IMG/VR virus record: IMGVR_UViG_3300031224_000001 | Coordinates: 1-40,546 of that record | DNA from: a virus | Length of the DNA: 40,546 bases | Strand: one strand, 5' to 3' | Shown here: positions 14,262 through 22,434 of the stretch, piece by piece | Position numbering within the stretch: position 1 is the first letter of the stretch | How the letters are laid out: each line of letters opens with the position of its first letter | Notes under the pieces: model-generated | The model's input: the letters and a program-made list of their open reading frames with translations, nothing else | Told to the model about the DNA's origin: nothing | Databases searched by the model: none | Translations under genes and position numbers: made by a program

Positions 14262-14849
14262 GATTACCTCTAATTCATCATCAAACCCCATGACGATATT
14301 AGACCCGCCAAAAATTACAGGTATCCATTTTCCTGGTGCATGCTTAGGGCTAAATGCAGGGAATGGATCATTTCTGTAATACAGATATAACGACACTTGA
14401 AGGTGATCTTTAAAAGGAAAAGCCAAATAACTTGGAAGGCAATCATGCTTAATACACTTTTTCAAAATCAATGCGTGGAATTGATTTTCATCTTCAACCA
14501 AACATTCCTGCGAATCTCGCAAGCTCGATCCGCAGACTTTGGCGTTGTCACCCCATGCGTCCAACTCAATCACAAGTTCTTCAGGGACCACTCGTAAACT
14601 GGGAACTTCAAAACCTTCTTCCCAACACCCCGTGTCATGGTCAAAGTGTAAGCTTGAGTATTCAATATCCTTTCGCAGCTTGCTAACGATTTCGCCGTCA
14701 GGCTCTGGGATAGTGTAGCTATCAAAAGGCCCTCCGTATGTAGGTAGGTATCCATAATTCGGATGCTCGATCCACATGAAAAACGGTTCAAGTGTGATTG
14801 GGCATCTGTCGGGACACCATAGATTTTCTTTCATTGGTTTTGCGATCAT
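14190..14849 (-). CDS. Two-module hypothetical protein with linker elements
   Basis: 219 residues. AAGGAAAAGAT precedes ATG 14849, which overlaps the upstream stop. Residues 1-101 form one module (MIAKPMKENLWCPDRCPITL onward, Trp/Pro-rich). Element a (102-119) joins it to a second module (120-196, QFHALILKKCIKHDC...FGGSNIVMG), and element g (197-215) closes the protein before the ATGA junction. The second module resembles a separate small phage protein that has been fused. Functions unknown. Confidence 0.65.
   Translation of the reverse strand: MIAKPMKENLWCPDRCPITLEPFFMWIEHPNYGYLPTYGGPFDSYTIPEPDGEIVSKLRKDIEYSSLHFDHDTGCWEEGFEVPSLRVVPEELVIELDAWGDNAKVCGSSLRDSQECLVEDENQFHALILKKCIKHDCLPSYLAFPFKDHLQVSLYLYYRNDPFPAFSPKHAPGKWIPVIFGGSNIVMGFDDELEVINATRSDEAIKPNSEAGFVDGGAS
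14205..14261 (-). repeat. Linker element g (57 bp)
   Basis: Same sequence as element h: AACGCAACC...GTTGAT. It encodes the C-terminal NATRSDEAIKPNSEAGFVD of the 14190-14849 product. Confidence 0.75.
14493..14546 (-). repeat. Linker element a (54 bp)
   Basis: AACGCC...GTTGAA with arms TGCGGATC/GATTCGCA around gagcttgcga. In frame it encodes NAKVCGSSLRDSQECLVE. Confidence 0.85.
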
Positions 14850-15133
14850 ATCTTTTCCTTATTTTCAACCAGACAATCGGGCGAATGCTCGTTCACCTCG
14901 CATCCACCCATCTGGGCGTTATATTTACGGTCAAAGGACTCCAGCGCTGCAACAGCAAGCGCGATGTTCTCGATCATGACTCTCGTTTCAAAACCTCTCG
15001 ACGCCCTCTCCATCCGTTCATTCATAAAGCCCAAAAAATCTACAAGGTGATGCCCGTCATCATGATCAGGGCCACCCCACTTGACATCTTGCCGCTCACG
15101 CTCTTTCATTATTTCATCTAGTATTGGGTTCAT
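14846..15133 (-). CDS. Phage protein of the ERxRQDxKWG type (MazG-like fold possible)
   Basis: 95 residues from ATG 15133, which overlaps the preceding stop (ATGA). The longer open frame upstream is a shadow of the 15130 gene. The motif ILDEIMKERERQDVKWGG followed by an all-helical part with IENIALAVAALESFDR is shared by a widespread group of small phage proteins, some annotated as nucleotide pyrophosphohydrolase-like. The usual glutamates of MazG helices are not obvious, so enzymatic activity is doubtful. The C-terminus is element j plus NKEKI. Confidence 0.65.
   Translation of the reverse strand: MNPILDEIMKERERQDVKWGGPDHDDGHHLVDFLGFMNERMERASRGFETRVMIENIALAVAALESFDRKYNAQMGGCEVNEHSPDCLVENKEKI
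14865..14921 (-). repeat. Linker element j (57 bp)
   Basis: AACGCC...GTTGAA with arms GGTGGATGC/GCATTCGCC (G-T wobble pairs allowed). It encodes NAQMGGCEVNEHSPDCLVE at the end of the 14846 gene. The ribosome site of the next gene follows directly. Confidence 0.75.
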
Positions 15134-15492
15134 AAATCCTCCTCTTCCTCTTCCATCTGAATGGTGAGCAGGCGCGTTTCCGCATTCATCAGGGCGCGGA
15201 TTTCTCCCACAAGTTCGCGCAGGCTGTTGTCGGGTTTGTCTTCTACGGCCAACTCCTCCATGCACTCTTCCCGGTCGTGGCGCAGCACGGTGACGATGGC
15301 CTGCATGATGGGGTGCTCGCGGTTGCGGCGCAGAATCTTGGCCGCCTCGCGGTAATTCAAGCCTTTGTTCCATTTGGTGAGGTAGCGCAGGGCTTTGGCC
15401 TGCTCTTCCTGCAGCTTCGCCTGCATCTCTGCGGCGGCGGCTTCCATATCCGGCGGGGTGTCAGTCGCCGGGGTGTCGTTTTCGGGGGTCAT
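15130..15492 (-). CDS. Hypothetical helical protein
   Basis: 120 residues, Glu/Ala-rich with long helices (AAEMQAKLQEEQAKALRYL, then LRELVGEIRALMNAETRLL) and an acidic tail (MEEEEEDL). AGGAGAAAAAGC precedes ATG 15492, and palindrome 3 lies about 43 bases upstream. It directly follows the portal gene. It might be a structural or assembly factor. Its 3' end was copied to 14037-14102. Confidence 0.65.
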   Translation of the reverse strand: MTPENDTPATDTPPDMEAAAAEMQAKLQEEQAKALRYLTKWNKGLNYREAAKILRRNREHPIMQAIVTVLRHDREECMEELAVEDKPDNSLRELVGEIRALMNAETRLLTIQMEEEEEDL

Positions 15493-15534
15493 GCTTTTTC
15501 TCCTGGTTATTTATTCATCTTTCACAAATATGTA

Positions 15535-15551
15535 CAGGTGTCAAACACCTG
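15535..15551 (-). promoter_or_regulatory. Palindrome 3, at the portal stop and upstream of the 15492 gene
   Basis: CAGGTGT-TTG-ACACCTG on the minus strand, followed by TACA. The portal TGA stop lies inside it (AAGGTV-type reading, codons GGT GTT TGA). Confidence 0.6.
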
Positions 15552-17685
15552 CTGCTGTTACTTTTCTTCCTAAAGTTCTGCCGGTCTGGGCATTCTCTGC
15601 TTGTCCGGCCTGATTTTGTAGGTGCTGGACACGGGCCTCCAACATTTCCCTTTTAAGTGGGGTTAGGCTTAAAACATATTCAGGGCTGGAAGTTATTTTC
15701 TCTTCTATGACGCTGGCGCGGTATCCAAAGTTTTGACCATCCTCCTTCATATCTGGTTCTAATCCGGAGGCGATCATCGCCATATTATTCATCTCATCTT
15801 TGCGTTCGGCTTCGTTTGCGCGTTGCACAGGACGCAATACTTTCTCGGCCACATTCCCAGGTAGGAGGCGGGTAAGGTAGTCGGTCATTTCAGCGCGGTC
15901 GATGGTTTGATCGGTGTCGATGGCCAGGAGGATGTCCCGGGCCAGTTCGCCAATGACTTTGATATACTCAATATCCATGGTGCGGGAATCGAAATTGATC
16001 TGGATGTCCTCCAGCAAATACAGATTATCCCGCATGGCTTCGATATTTAAATCCTGGCCAGCTCCACATACCCGGCGGATGTCGTCGGGGTTCATGTATT
16101 TGAGACTCAGCTGCACTACTTGCCGCACCACATCGCGCATGGCATCTAAAAAGTTGTCCACCAGATCCTGGGTAAGCAGTTGCTGCACCAGCGCGGGGAT
16201 CTCCACCACCGGCAATCCAAAATACATGGAGACACTTTCCATAATCTGTTTCTGCGCCTCAATCGTGGTACGCGGCATGTCCGGTACCTTGATCGGCTCC
16301 AGCATTTCCTGACGCCGTTTGCGGATGCGCCCCAGCGACCGCCACGACATATCCCGCTCTGTCCGCATATCAGTGACATACGGCGGCAGGGAAAACAGTT
16401 GGGCGTGATTGCTGGTAAGATCCCGGAAGGTCTTGAGATAGTTCTGATCTGTCACCAGCAGTTCGCTCACTCCCCGGCTGTCGAGCAGGTTTTTGCTTAT
16501 CACCTCGCGCACAAACCAGGCAAAAGGGAAATCGCCATGCGGATAATCCAGCAAAGTCATCTTGGCCGCCGGAGCTTCGCAGTGAGCGGAGAAGGGCAGC
16601 ACATAAATCCCGGTCACGCCGTCATCATTGGTGGCCCGGAGATAGGCATAAAACACTTCGTAGAGATCTTTGTACACCGGTGCCCGGTTGCGGTACATCT
16701 GCTGGGCGCTTTGGGTCACCTCCTGCACCTCGGGAATCGCCGTCTTGCCTTTCTTGAGTTTCAGCTGTTCCACAAATTCTTTTGTCCACTCGCCAGAGGC
16801 GGCTTTGGCCTCGATGTCGGCCAGGGTAAACCATTCGCGGCGGTACACATAGCGGCAGTCAGAAGGGGATCGGGTAGTGGCCGGGATAAATACCTCATCC
16901 CACACCCGCAGGGCTTTGATCTCCGCATGGTTCCGGTGAACATAGCTTTCCGGAAAATCCGCTTTGCCCTCTTCCCGCAATTCTTTGAGCTTGCTCTTGA
17001 TGGTGCCCGGTTTGAGCGCGGGGAAGCGGGTGGCAATCCGGGTAAGCAACTCCTCTTCAAATTCGGGATCCAGCAGCAGGGCCTCCAGATCCAGCAGCGT
17101 CTGCTCATTCAGTTCGCCTCCGCCTTCGATCACCTCCTGCAAAATATCCATGGCGCCATAGCTGGCCATGCGCACCCGCTCTTCCTTTTTCCAGCCCACG
17201 TGCATCAGCGACAGGGCCGGGGAATCCCCCAAACCGTAATTGGCAAAGCGTTCCACCTCCAGCCGGTAATCATGGCCAATGCGGGAATTCAAAACCCACT
17301 GGGTAAAGGTGGTAATATGCCCGGCCAGGGAGTTATCCCCCACCTCCACCCCGGAAATCCGCAATGACCCCATTTTACAGGAGGCTTTACACATGGCCAC
17401 CTGCAATCTCAAAATCATATCCGCCAGACGGTACCGGCTATCCATCGCGCCCTCAAACGGAAACGCCTTTTGATTCGCCGTATCGTATTTGCGACCATCC
17501 GCATACTGATTTGGCCAGACACAAAAACGGGTACGCTCGCCAAAGGCTCTGCGTACCCAAACATCCCGACTGTTCTGCAGGTTTACGGTTTCAATCCCCG
17601 CCTTCACCTGCTTAAACATTTCATCAGACACCGCTACAGGCTGACCCTGACCTTTCTGCCGTTCAATGTTGGTATCCGTGTCCAT
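15541..17685 (-). CDS. Portal (head-tail connector) protein
   Basis: 714 residues, the size of podovirus-type portals. Typical features: an N-terminal part with long helices and FPFEGAMDSRYRLADMI (residues ~73-90); a mid-section with YLRATNDDGVTG and a conserved LLDYPHGDFPFAWFVRE block; then a C-terminal region with RGVSELLVTDQNYLKTFRDL and PALVQQLLTQDLVDNF. It lies downstream of the large terminase and upstream of scaffold and capsid. It forms the dodecameric DNA channel and docking site for terminase and tail. Palindrome 4 is 16-30 bases before ATG 17685. Confidence 0.85.
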   Translation of the reverse strand: MDTDTNIERQKGQGQPVAVSDEMFKQVKAGIETVNLQNSRDVWVRRAFGERTRFCVWPNQYADGRKYDTANQKAFPFEGAMDSRYRLADMILRLQVAMCKASCKMGSLRISGVEVGDNSLAGHITTFTQWVLNSRIGHDYRLEVERFANYGLGDSPALSLMHVGWKKEERVRMASYGAMDILQEVIEGGGELNEQTLLDLEALLLDPEFEEELLTRIATRFPALKPGTIKSKLKELREEGKADFPESYVHRNHAEIKALRVWDEVFIPATTRSPSDCRYVYRREWFTLADIEAKAASGEWTKEFVEQLKLKKGKTAIPEVQEVTQSAQQMYRNRAPVYKDLYEVFYAYLRATNDDGVTGIYVLPFSAHCEAPAAKMTLLDYPHGDFPFAWFVREVISKNLLDSRGVSELLVTDQNYLKTFRDLTSNHAQLFSLPPYVTDMRTERDMSWRSLGRIRKRRQEMLEPIKVPDMPRTTIEAQKQIMESVSMYFGLPVVEIPALVQQLLTQDLVDNFLDAMRDVVRQVVQLSLKYMNPDDIRRVCGAGQDLNIEAMRDNLYLLEDIQINFDSRTMDIEYIKVIGELARDILLAIDTDQTIDRAEMTDYLTRLLPGNVAEKVLRPVQRANEAERKDEMNNMAMIASGLEPDMKEDGQNFGYRASVIEEKITSSPEYVLSLTPLKREMLEARVQHLQNQAGQAENAQTGRTLGRKVTAAGV

Positions 17686-17700
17686 AGTTCAATCCTGTAG

Positions 17701-17715
17701 AGGTGTGGAACACCT
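17701..17715 (-). promoter_or_regulatory. Palindrome 4, upstream of portal
   Basis: AGGTGT-TCC-ACACCT on the minus strand followed by CTACA. A TTGACA lies three bases upstream of it, so the palindrome fills the spacer of a possible promoter with a weak -10 (TACAGG). Confidence 0.6.
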
Positions 17716-17732
17716 TTTGTCAAGGGTTCTGA

Positions 17733-18113
17733 TTAAGTTTTTTTAGAGTTAAGCCGCAATTCATAGCCCTGCCACATGCCGGTGGGCAAGCGCAGCAGGC
17801 GGTACACCGCCCCGGCAGTTTCCCAAAACAGCACCCGTTCATCCTTGTATCCACTGGGGTAGCTCAGTTCAAACAGTTCACCGGCCAGGGGGCCGTCGAT
17901 CATGCGCACATGAAAGCCGTTGCATTCATCGACCGCGTGCAGCACATCCTCCGCCGCCACCATCAGCGCCGCCGCATAATCCTCCGGCGCAATATCAAAC
18001 TCGCAGGTAAAGCGGTAGATCAGTTTATCCAGCTCTGCACCAAATGCCGCCACCTGCCGTTCCGGGGTGGTGGGGTTGATACGCTGGGGTTTTATGGAGT
18101 TTTGTTCAGCCAT
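17733..18113 (-). CDS. Hypothetical protein preceding portal
   Basis: 126 residues with a helical core (DKLIYRFTCEFDIAPEDYAA, then AEDVLHAVDECN) and a Trp/Tyr-containing C-terminal strand region. It overlaps the end of the small HTH gene by 22 bases, and the portal gene follows 48 bases later. No family recognised; a packaging or regulatory role is only positional. Confidence 0.6.
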   Translation of the reverse strand: MAEQNSIKPQRINPTTPERQVAAFGAELDKLIYRFTCEFDIAPEDYAAALMVAAEDVLHAVDECNGFHVRMIDGPLAGELFELSYPSGYKDERVLFWETAGAVYRLLRLPTGMWQGYELRLNSKKT

Positions 18114-18286
18114 TTCTCAATATCCGTTCGATACAAAAGACTGGCCTTATGGCCACTCTCCGCCTTATAGCATATCAATTCTTTTTTGTCCAATGCCCCC
18201 CGAATCCGCTTCTGGGTGATTTTATATTCCCCCGCCGCCTGCCGGATCGTGATCAGGATACTCTTCGGTTTATTTTCTTCGGTCAT
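18092..18286 (-). CDS. Small helix-turn-helix protein (excisionase/AlpA-like)
   Basis: 64 residues. LITIRQAAGEYKITQKRIRG, then ALDKKEL, and the following LLYRTDIEKWLN match the winged helix of MerR/excisionase-type DNA-binding proteins: helix 1, a turn, a recognition helix, a beta wing and a final helix. GGAGC precedes ATG 18286. It could be a regulator of the late operon or a DNA-bending packaging factor. The family type is fairly clear and the target is not. Confidence 0.7.
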   Translation of the reverse strand: MTEENKPKSILITIRQAAGEYKITQKRIRGALDKKELICYKAESGHKASLLYRTDIEKWLNKTP

Positions 18287-18395
18287 TTTTGCTCCTTGTT
18301 TTCAGTTAATTGAAGTCAGCAGGCAGTTTCCTGCGGGTGGCCGGCAACCCGGTTGTACCATTACCACTGACAAATTGTTGATTATTTATTTTCTA
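18287..18395. other. Intergenic gap with no recognised gene
   Basis: 109 bases including a GC-rich inverted stretch (gcaggcagtttcctgc, cggcaacccggttg). No palindrome of the GTGT family and no clear promoter seen. Confidence 0.4.
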
Positions 18396-18722
18396 TTACA
18401 GATCTATCCCAAGTCGTTCCATTCTCATTTCTCTGCTTTTTCTAAGAGCCCTTTCTGCAATTTCCACCAACGCATCTTCAAAACCACATAGAACCGCTTC
18501 CGCCTGAATTGTGCTAATTTCGTTGATTTCATTAGTCACGCCAGTAACAGCCCACTTCCCAGCACTAAAATGATCACCAAATATTTCTATTTCAAAGTGA
18601 CCATTAGGGCCACCACCTTTGTTTTCATCGGTTACATGTTTTACTTTTAACCAATCGGATGGCTCTCTTCCTTCAAACGGAGCTTCATATTCTTCAAACG
18701 GACCTTCATATATTGCAGGCAT
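18396..18722 (-). CDS. Hypothetical protein
   Basis: 108 residues from ATG 18722, chosen over ATG 18734 because GGAG sits six bases before it. The N-terminus repeats a PFEE/PFEG motif (EGPFEEYEAPFEGREP). A compact domain follows, with HFEIEIFGDHFSAGKWAVTG and then a helix with EDALVEIAERALRKSREMR. It follows the large terminase, separated by a cluster of TTCCGA inverted repeats. No family recognised. Confidence 0.6.
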   Translation of the reverse strand: MPAIYEGPFEEYEAPFEGREPSDWLKVKHVTDENKGGGPNGHFEIEIFGDHFSAGKWAVTGVTNEINEISTIQAEAVLCGFEDALVEIAERALRKSREMRMERLGIDL

Positions 18723-18752
18723 ATCATTCTCCATTTAGTTTGTTTTCATTTC

Positions 18753-18798
18753 TCCGAACATCGGAAACGTTCCGACATTCACTTTCCGACTCTCGGAA
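18753..18798. promoter_or_regulatory. Cluster of TTCCGA/TCGGAA inverted repeats (operator-like)
   Basis: Three 3-base-spaced inverted repeats: TCCGA-ACA-TCGGA (18753-18765), TCGGAA-ACG-TTCCGA (18761-18775, sharing a half-site) and TTCCGA-CTC-TCGGAA (18784-18798). They lie between the large terminase stop and the 18722 gene. The regular spacing suggests a dimeric regulator. Confidence 0.55.
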
Positions 18799-18806
18799 AT
18801 TGTTCA

Positions 18807-20804
18807 TCAATGGCATCCCCCACCCACAGTCTTGTAAAAGTCATCGCCGCCGGTGTCGTGGAGATCCTGGGCGAAGAAGTAGCGGATCAGGTCGATAAAA
18901 TCTTTGCAGGCTCCCTTCTGCCCGTCATCCCCGGTCCACACCGAAAGCGCAAAGATGCTGTTGAAACATTCCTCGGCGATGAAGAAGCGCGGGCGGTTGG
19001 TGTAACTGATCGGCTCCTTTTCGTCGTAGCTGAGACGGTCATTGATCAGGTGTACGGCGGACTGCGGATTATTGTCGGCCAGGCTCCCGGCGGGTCCCAG
19101 ATGCACGGGAATAAAATCCAGTCCAATATCGTCCAGTTCGTCGATCAAGGTGAAGGTGCCCTCCGCGCTGGCGGTGGCGGTGTTGCCGGCCCGGGCATCA
19201 ATGTAGCGCTCCACCACTTGTTCCCCGGTTTCAGTGTCGGGCTCCCAGTCTTTGGGATCGGGGTTTTCGGTGAGGTCGATCTCCCAGTTTTCCAATCGGG
19301 CCAGTTCCTTTTTATAATCGAGCAGATTGAATCCGAAGGGGTTTTGTGCGGGTCCCTTTTTGCCGTCTTTCTTTTGCCCGGAGACTTCCGCCCAGAGGCC
19401 GGGGTGGCCTACGCCGGGAATCACATAGTTTCCGGGCCATTCGCGGTACAGGTACACATCTCCACCCACCACCCGGAACCAGCCGAATACGAAGTTGCGG
19501 CCGCCGGAGGGATCGCAGATCATGTAGTTGGTGCCGCCTTTGGGGATTTTGTCGCTGGGGAGGGTGTGCACCTTGGGATTGAACTTGGGAAAGCGGTTGC
19601 CGCTGGTTTTATGCGCCACGCCATAAAAGCGCTCCTGCACAAAAGCCATAGATGTACCCAGCACCCGCTCATACACGGCGGAGGGGTTGCCGTAGGGGTT
19701 GTCGTTGGAGTGGAAAAACAGCACCGCTTTCTTGTATTCGATCTGGCCGCCGCGCATCACTCCTAGGCAGCGCATCACCCGGGGCACCTGCTTGAACGCC
19801 CGGCCTGCGGGGATCTCGGGCTGCGACCTGGTGCCTTTGATCCAGTTGTGCACGTTTTCGGGGATGGATCGTGGACCATAAATCTTGCTCTCGGCAAAAG
19901 CTTCCGGACTTTCAAATCCAAGGGAGGCCCACTCCAGCGGCTCCCCGGTGTCATCGGGACAGGCAAAGGCCACTGCCATGCGGGTTTTATCTGCGCCATC
20001 CTGAAACATGCGGACCAGTTCCGAATATCCTTGCACCGGGGTTTGGGTGATACAGATTTTTCCTTCCCGGGTGGCAGTACGAAACTCCAGCGTCTCCAAC
20101 CAGTCGGAGGGTATCAACTCGTCCGCCCAACCCCAGTCCAGCTCTCCCCCCTCAATGGTGTCCGATTTGTCGCTGGAGTAGTATTTGAATTTGAGCACAC
20201 CTTCCAGGTGGTTCACGATCTTGTTGTCTGAGTATCCCGGACCTGATTTAAAACTCATGTACTCCGGATTTCCGTCCAATATCCGGGCATTGCGTTTTGA
20301 AATGGGCATGTGGGTATTGATCAGCGGCTGCTGTTCATCTTTGCTTCGGCCTGCATCTGCATGAAAACACCACACGGTTTGTTTTTTGGCTCGGTACAGC
20401 ATCTGCACCGATCTCTTGGCCGCGTACTGACTTTTACTACCCCGGTTTGCACCGCTTATCAGCAGCGTGCTGACGGGTGCATTGAATCCCAAACATTCGC
20501 GCATGGCCTTGCTCCACATCTCCCATGTCCATTCCTCCCCGAACTCGCGGTTGATCTCCGCCAGAAAACTCTGATCGTAACATTCCAACCCCAGCAGCGC
20601 ATCCGCCACTTTCCAGATATGCGGCTCCCATCCGTACACCAGCGGATCCTTTTCCTCTCGGTAAATCGCCAGGGTGCGGCGTTCAAAGTATTCGGCGGCA
20701 TCTTCTTCATTTTCATCCACCTCATCGGCGGTGAGCAATGGGATCACCGGATGAAAGTCAAAATTCGTTTGCAGTTTTTGCCCTTCCTCTGCGATAGCGT
20801 TCAT
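18807..20804 (-). CDS. Large terminase subunit
   Basis: 665 residues. ATPase motifs: Walker A variant SGANRGSKS (residues 117-125) and Walker B LDWGWADE with Asp228/Glu229. Nuclease motifs: ICDPSGGRN with Asp431, ERYIDARAG with Asp536 and a C-terminal FIDLIRYF. It drives DNA into procapsids through the portal and cuts concatemers. The ATG overlaps the stop of the small gene upstream (ATGA). The length and arrangement are normal for large terminases of podovirus-type phages. Confidence 0.92.
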   Translation of the reverse strand: MNAIAEEGQKLQTNFDFHPVIPLLTADEVDENEEDAAEYFERRTLAIYREEKDPLVYGWEPHIWKVADALLGLECYDQSFLAEINREFGEEWTWEMWSKAMRECLGFNAPVSTLLISGANRGSKSQYAAKRSVQMLYRAKKQTVWCFHADAGRSKDEQQPLINTHMPISKRNARILDGNPEYMSFKSGPGYSDNKIVNHLEGVLKFKYYSSDKSDTIEGGELDWGWADELIPSDWLETLEFRTATREGKICITQTPVQGYSELVRMFQDGADKTRMAVAFACPDDTGEPLEWASLGFESPEAFAESKIYGPRSIPENVHNWIKGTRSQPEIPAGRAFKQVPRVMRCLGVMRGGQIEYKKAVLFFHSNDNPYGNPSAVYERVLGTSMAFVQERFYGVAHKTSGNRFPKFNPKVHTLPSDKIPKGGTNYMICDPSGGRNFVFGWFRVVGGDVYLYREWPGNYVIPGVGHPGLWAEVSGQKKDGKKGPAQNPFGFNLLDYKKELARLENWEIDLTENPDPKDWEPDTETGEQVVERYIDARAGNTATASAEGTFTLIDELDDIGLDFIPVHLGPAGSLADNNPQSAVHLINDRLSYDEKEPISYTNRPRFFIAEECFNSIFALSVWTGDDGQKGACKDFIDLIRYFFAQDLHDTGGDDFYKTVGGGCH

Positions 20805-21073
20805 GCTACACTGCCCTTTTCTGAATCTGACTTTTTAAGCTCTTCGGAAGCTTTCGCTGCATCCCGCATGAGCTTGCGTATTTTACTTAAATCTTTTTTT
20901 GCATCATCGAAATAGTACCGGACACAGACCCCTACCCACTTCGGTTTTTCACCTGCACAATAAAGCTCAAAGTTTTCTTTCATCACCTCACGTACCTGCC
21001 GTATCTGTGATCCGCCTTTGGGATGCAGTTCCACCACCCACGCTTCATCAAGTTTGTTGCAATCAAAACTCAT
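20801..21073 (-). CDS. Small hypothetical protein between helicase and terminase
   Basis: 90 residues from ATG 21073 (MSFDCNKLDEAWVVEL), which overlaps the helicase stop (ATGA). The C-terminal half is a charged helix (KDLSKIRKLMRDAAKAS). Preceding the large terminase, it could be a packaging accessory or even a small terminase, but there is no motif to prove it. Confidence 0.55.
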   Translation of the reverse strand: MSFDCNKLDEAWVVELHPKGGSQIRQVREVMKENFELYCAGEKPKWVGVCVRYYFDDAKKDLSKIRKLMRDAAKASEELKKSDSEKGSVA

Positions 21074-22434
21074 CCTAACGCCTCCGGGTGTCCCCAATCC
21101 TTGGGAGCGCGTTGCATGGTAAAATAACTCGTGCGAAACCAAAACGGCAATATCCCAACCCCGCCGTTTTGCTGTTTGGCGATGTCCAGATAAATTGCCC
21201 GATCCGTGACCTCATTCACTTTTGCGAGTTCATAATCAAATTTTGGGTACTTATGCAGCAACAGAATATTTTGAGCATCCTGCTCGATGTCCCCACAGCC
21301 TTTGATATCATCCATAGTCGGGGCTTTCATGGGGGCGCGCTTATCTTCGCGCCCCAACTGGCAAAGCATCAGCAAGGGGATCTCCAGTTCCTGACAAAGC
21401 TCCTTCATCACCGCCGAACAATACGAGATCACCCGCACTGGATCATGACTGCGAATATGATCCGCCGTAAATTTTTGCGCATAATCCGCGACCAGCATTT
21501 TAATCCCTTCACGCTTCGCTTTAAGCCTCACCCACGAACAGGCTTTTAAAATATCCCGATTGGCATGGAGGGTGTGCAACGGCCACTTGGAAACCGACTC
21601 CACCGCTTTATCAATATCCGCAAAGTTTTTTCCAAATGCATTTCCAGAATTAAGCTTAGGCATACTCACTTTGCCGCGGCGGCACAGCCAACGCGCCTCC
21701 AATTCATTACGGGGCATATCCATGTTCAACCATCCCACCGGCACCCCCTGCTCACACTGAAAATCCACAATATCCCCAGCCAGACTTGTTTTACCAGACC
21801 CCGGCCGCGCCGCAATGCAGGTATAACTCCCAGGCTTCAAGCCCGTAAGCGATTCATCCAAATCCTTAATCCCCGTCATCAATCCCGGCATCCCCACCTT
21901 TCCATCTCGAATATCCGCCCACTGATCTCTTATTTTTTTAAGCGACTCCTCAAACGGCATCTCATTAGTTTTTACCGGAATCAAATCAAAGAAACGCTGC
22001 GGAACTTCCATCAAAAATTCTTGCGCATTCAACGTTCCCTTTGCATCCCCCGCCACTTCATCCGCAACCTTAATCACCTGCCGCTTCATGTACAGGTCCA
22101 CCACGGTTTTGAAATAATGATGTTGGTTAAAATGAATCGGCGCCAACTCCGAACACTTCATCAAATATTGCTCATCCGGCAATTCACCCAGCAAGCCCTT
22201 TGCTCGCAAACGCTGCTGGAGCATCACCGGGTCCACATATCCATGCCGCTCGGTATGCAAATCATACAATTCCTGCACCAGCAGATGGTGAGCCGGCCGA
22301 TAAAACATTTTCGGTTGGAGGTCAAAATCCGCTTGCGCCACCGAAGGCGACTCGCAATTCATCACCATCACTCCGATCGCCGCCTGTTCAATCGCATCAT
22401 CAAATAATTTTGTATCCGTTTCCTGCATCATCAT
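21070..22434 (-). CDS. Replicative DNA helicase (DnaB-like)
   Basis: 454 residues. The N-terminal domain (about 10-110) is DnaB-like, with AAIGVMVMNCESP and PDEQYLMKCSELAP. The RecA-like domain has Walker A ARPGSGKTS (residues 209-217), a Walker B region MLVADYAQ and the conserved PLLMLCQLGRE loop. It unwinds DNA at the phage fork. It is coupled directly to the initiator gene (TAATG overlap), the usual initiator/helicase pairing in temperate phages. Confidence 0.92.
   Translation of the reverse strand: MMMQETDTKLFDDAIEQAAIGVMVMNCESPSVAQADFDLQPKMFYRPAHHLLVQELYDLHTERHGYVDPVMLQQRLRAKGLLGELPDEQYLMKCSELAPIHFNQHHYFKTVVDLYMKRQVIKVADEVAGDAKGTLNAQEFLMEVPQRFFDLIPVKTNEMPFEESLKKIRDQWADIRDGKVGMPGLMTGIKDLDESLTGLKPGSYTCIAARPGSGKTSLAGDIVDFQCEQGVPVGWLNMDMPRNELEARWLCRRGKVSMPKLNSGNAFGKNFADIDKAVESVSKWPLHTLHANRDILKACSWVRLKAKREGIKMLVADYAQKFTADHIRSHDPVRVISYCSAVMKELCQELEIPLLMLCQLGREDKRAPMKAPTMDDIKGCGDIEQDAQNILLLHKYPKFDYELAKVNEVTDRAIYLDIAKQQNGGVGILPFWFRTSYFTMQRAPKDWGHPEALG

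Noticed and set aside
15134-15373. 80-codon upstream extension of the 14846-15133 gene
   Set aside because: It reads the 15130-15492 gene in another frame with Arg/Pro/His-rich nonsense; ATG 15133 is at a clean ATGA junction.
16180-17367. Long plus-strand ORF opposite the portal gene
   Set aside because: Antisense shadow of a well-supported gene. His/Gly-rich composition and no context.
18810-19766. Plus-strand ORF opposite the large terminase
   Set aside because: Antisense shadow; the terminase frame carries all motifs.
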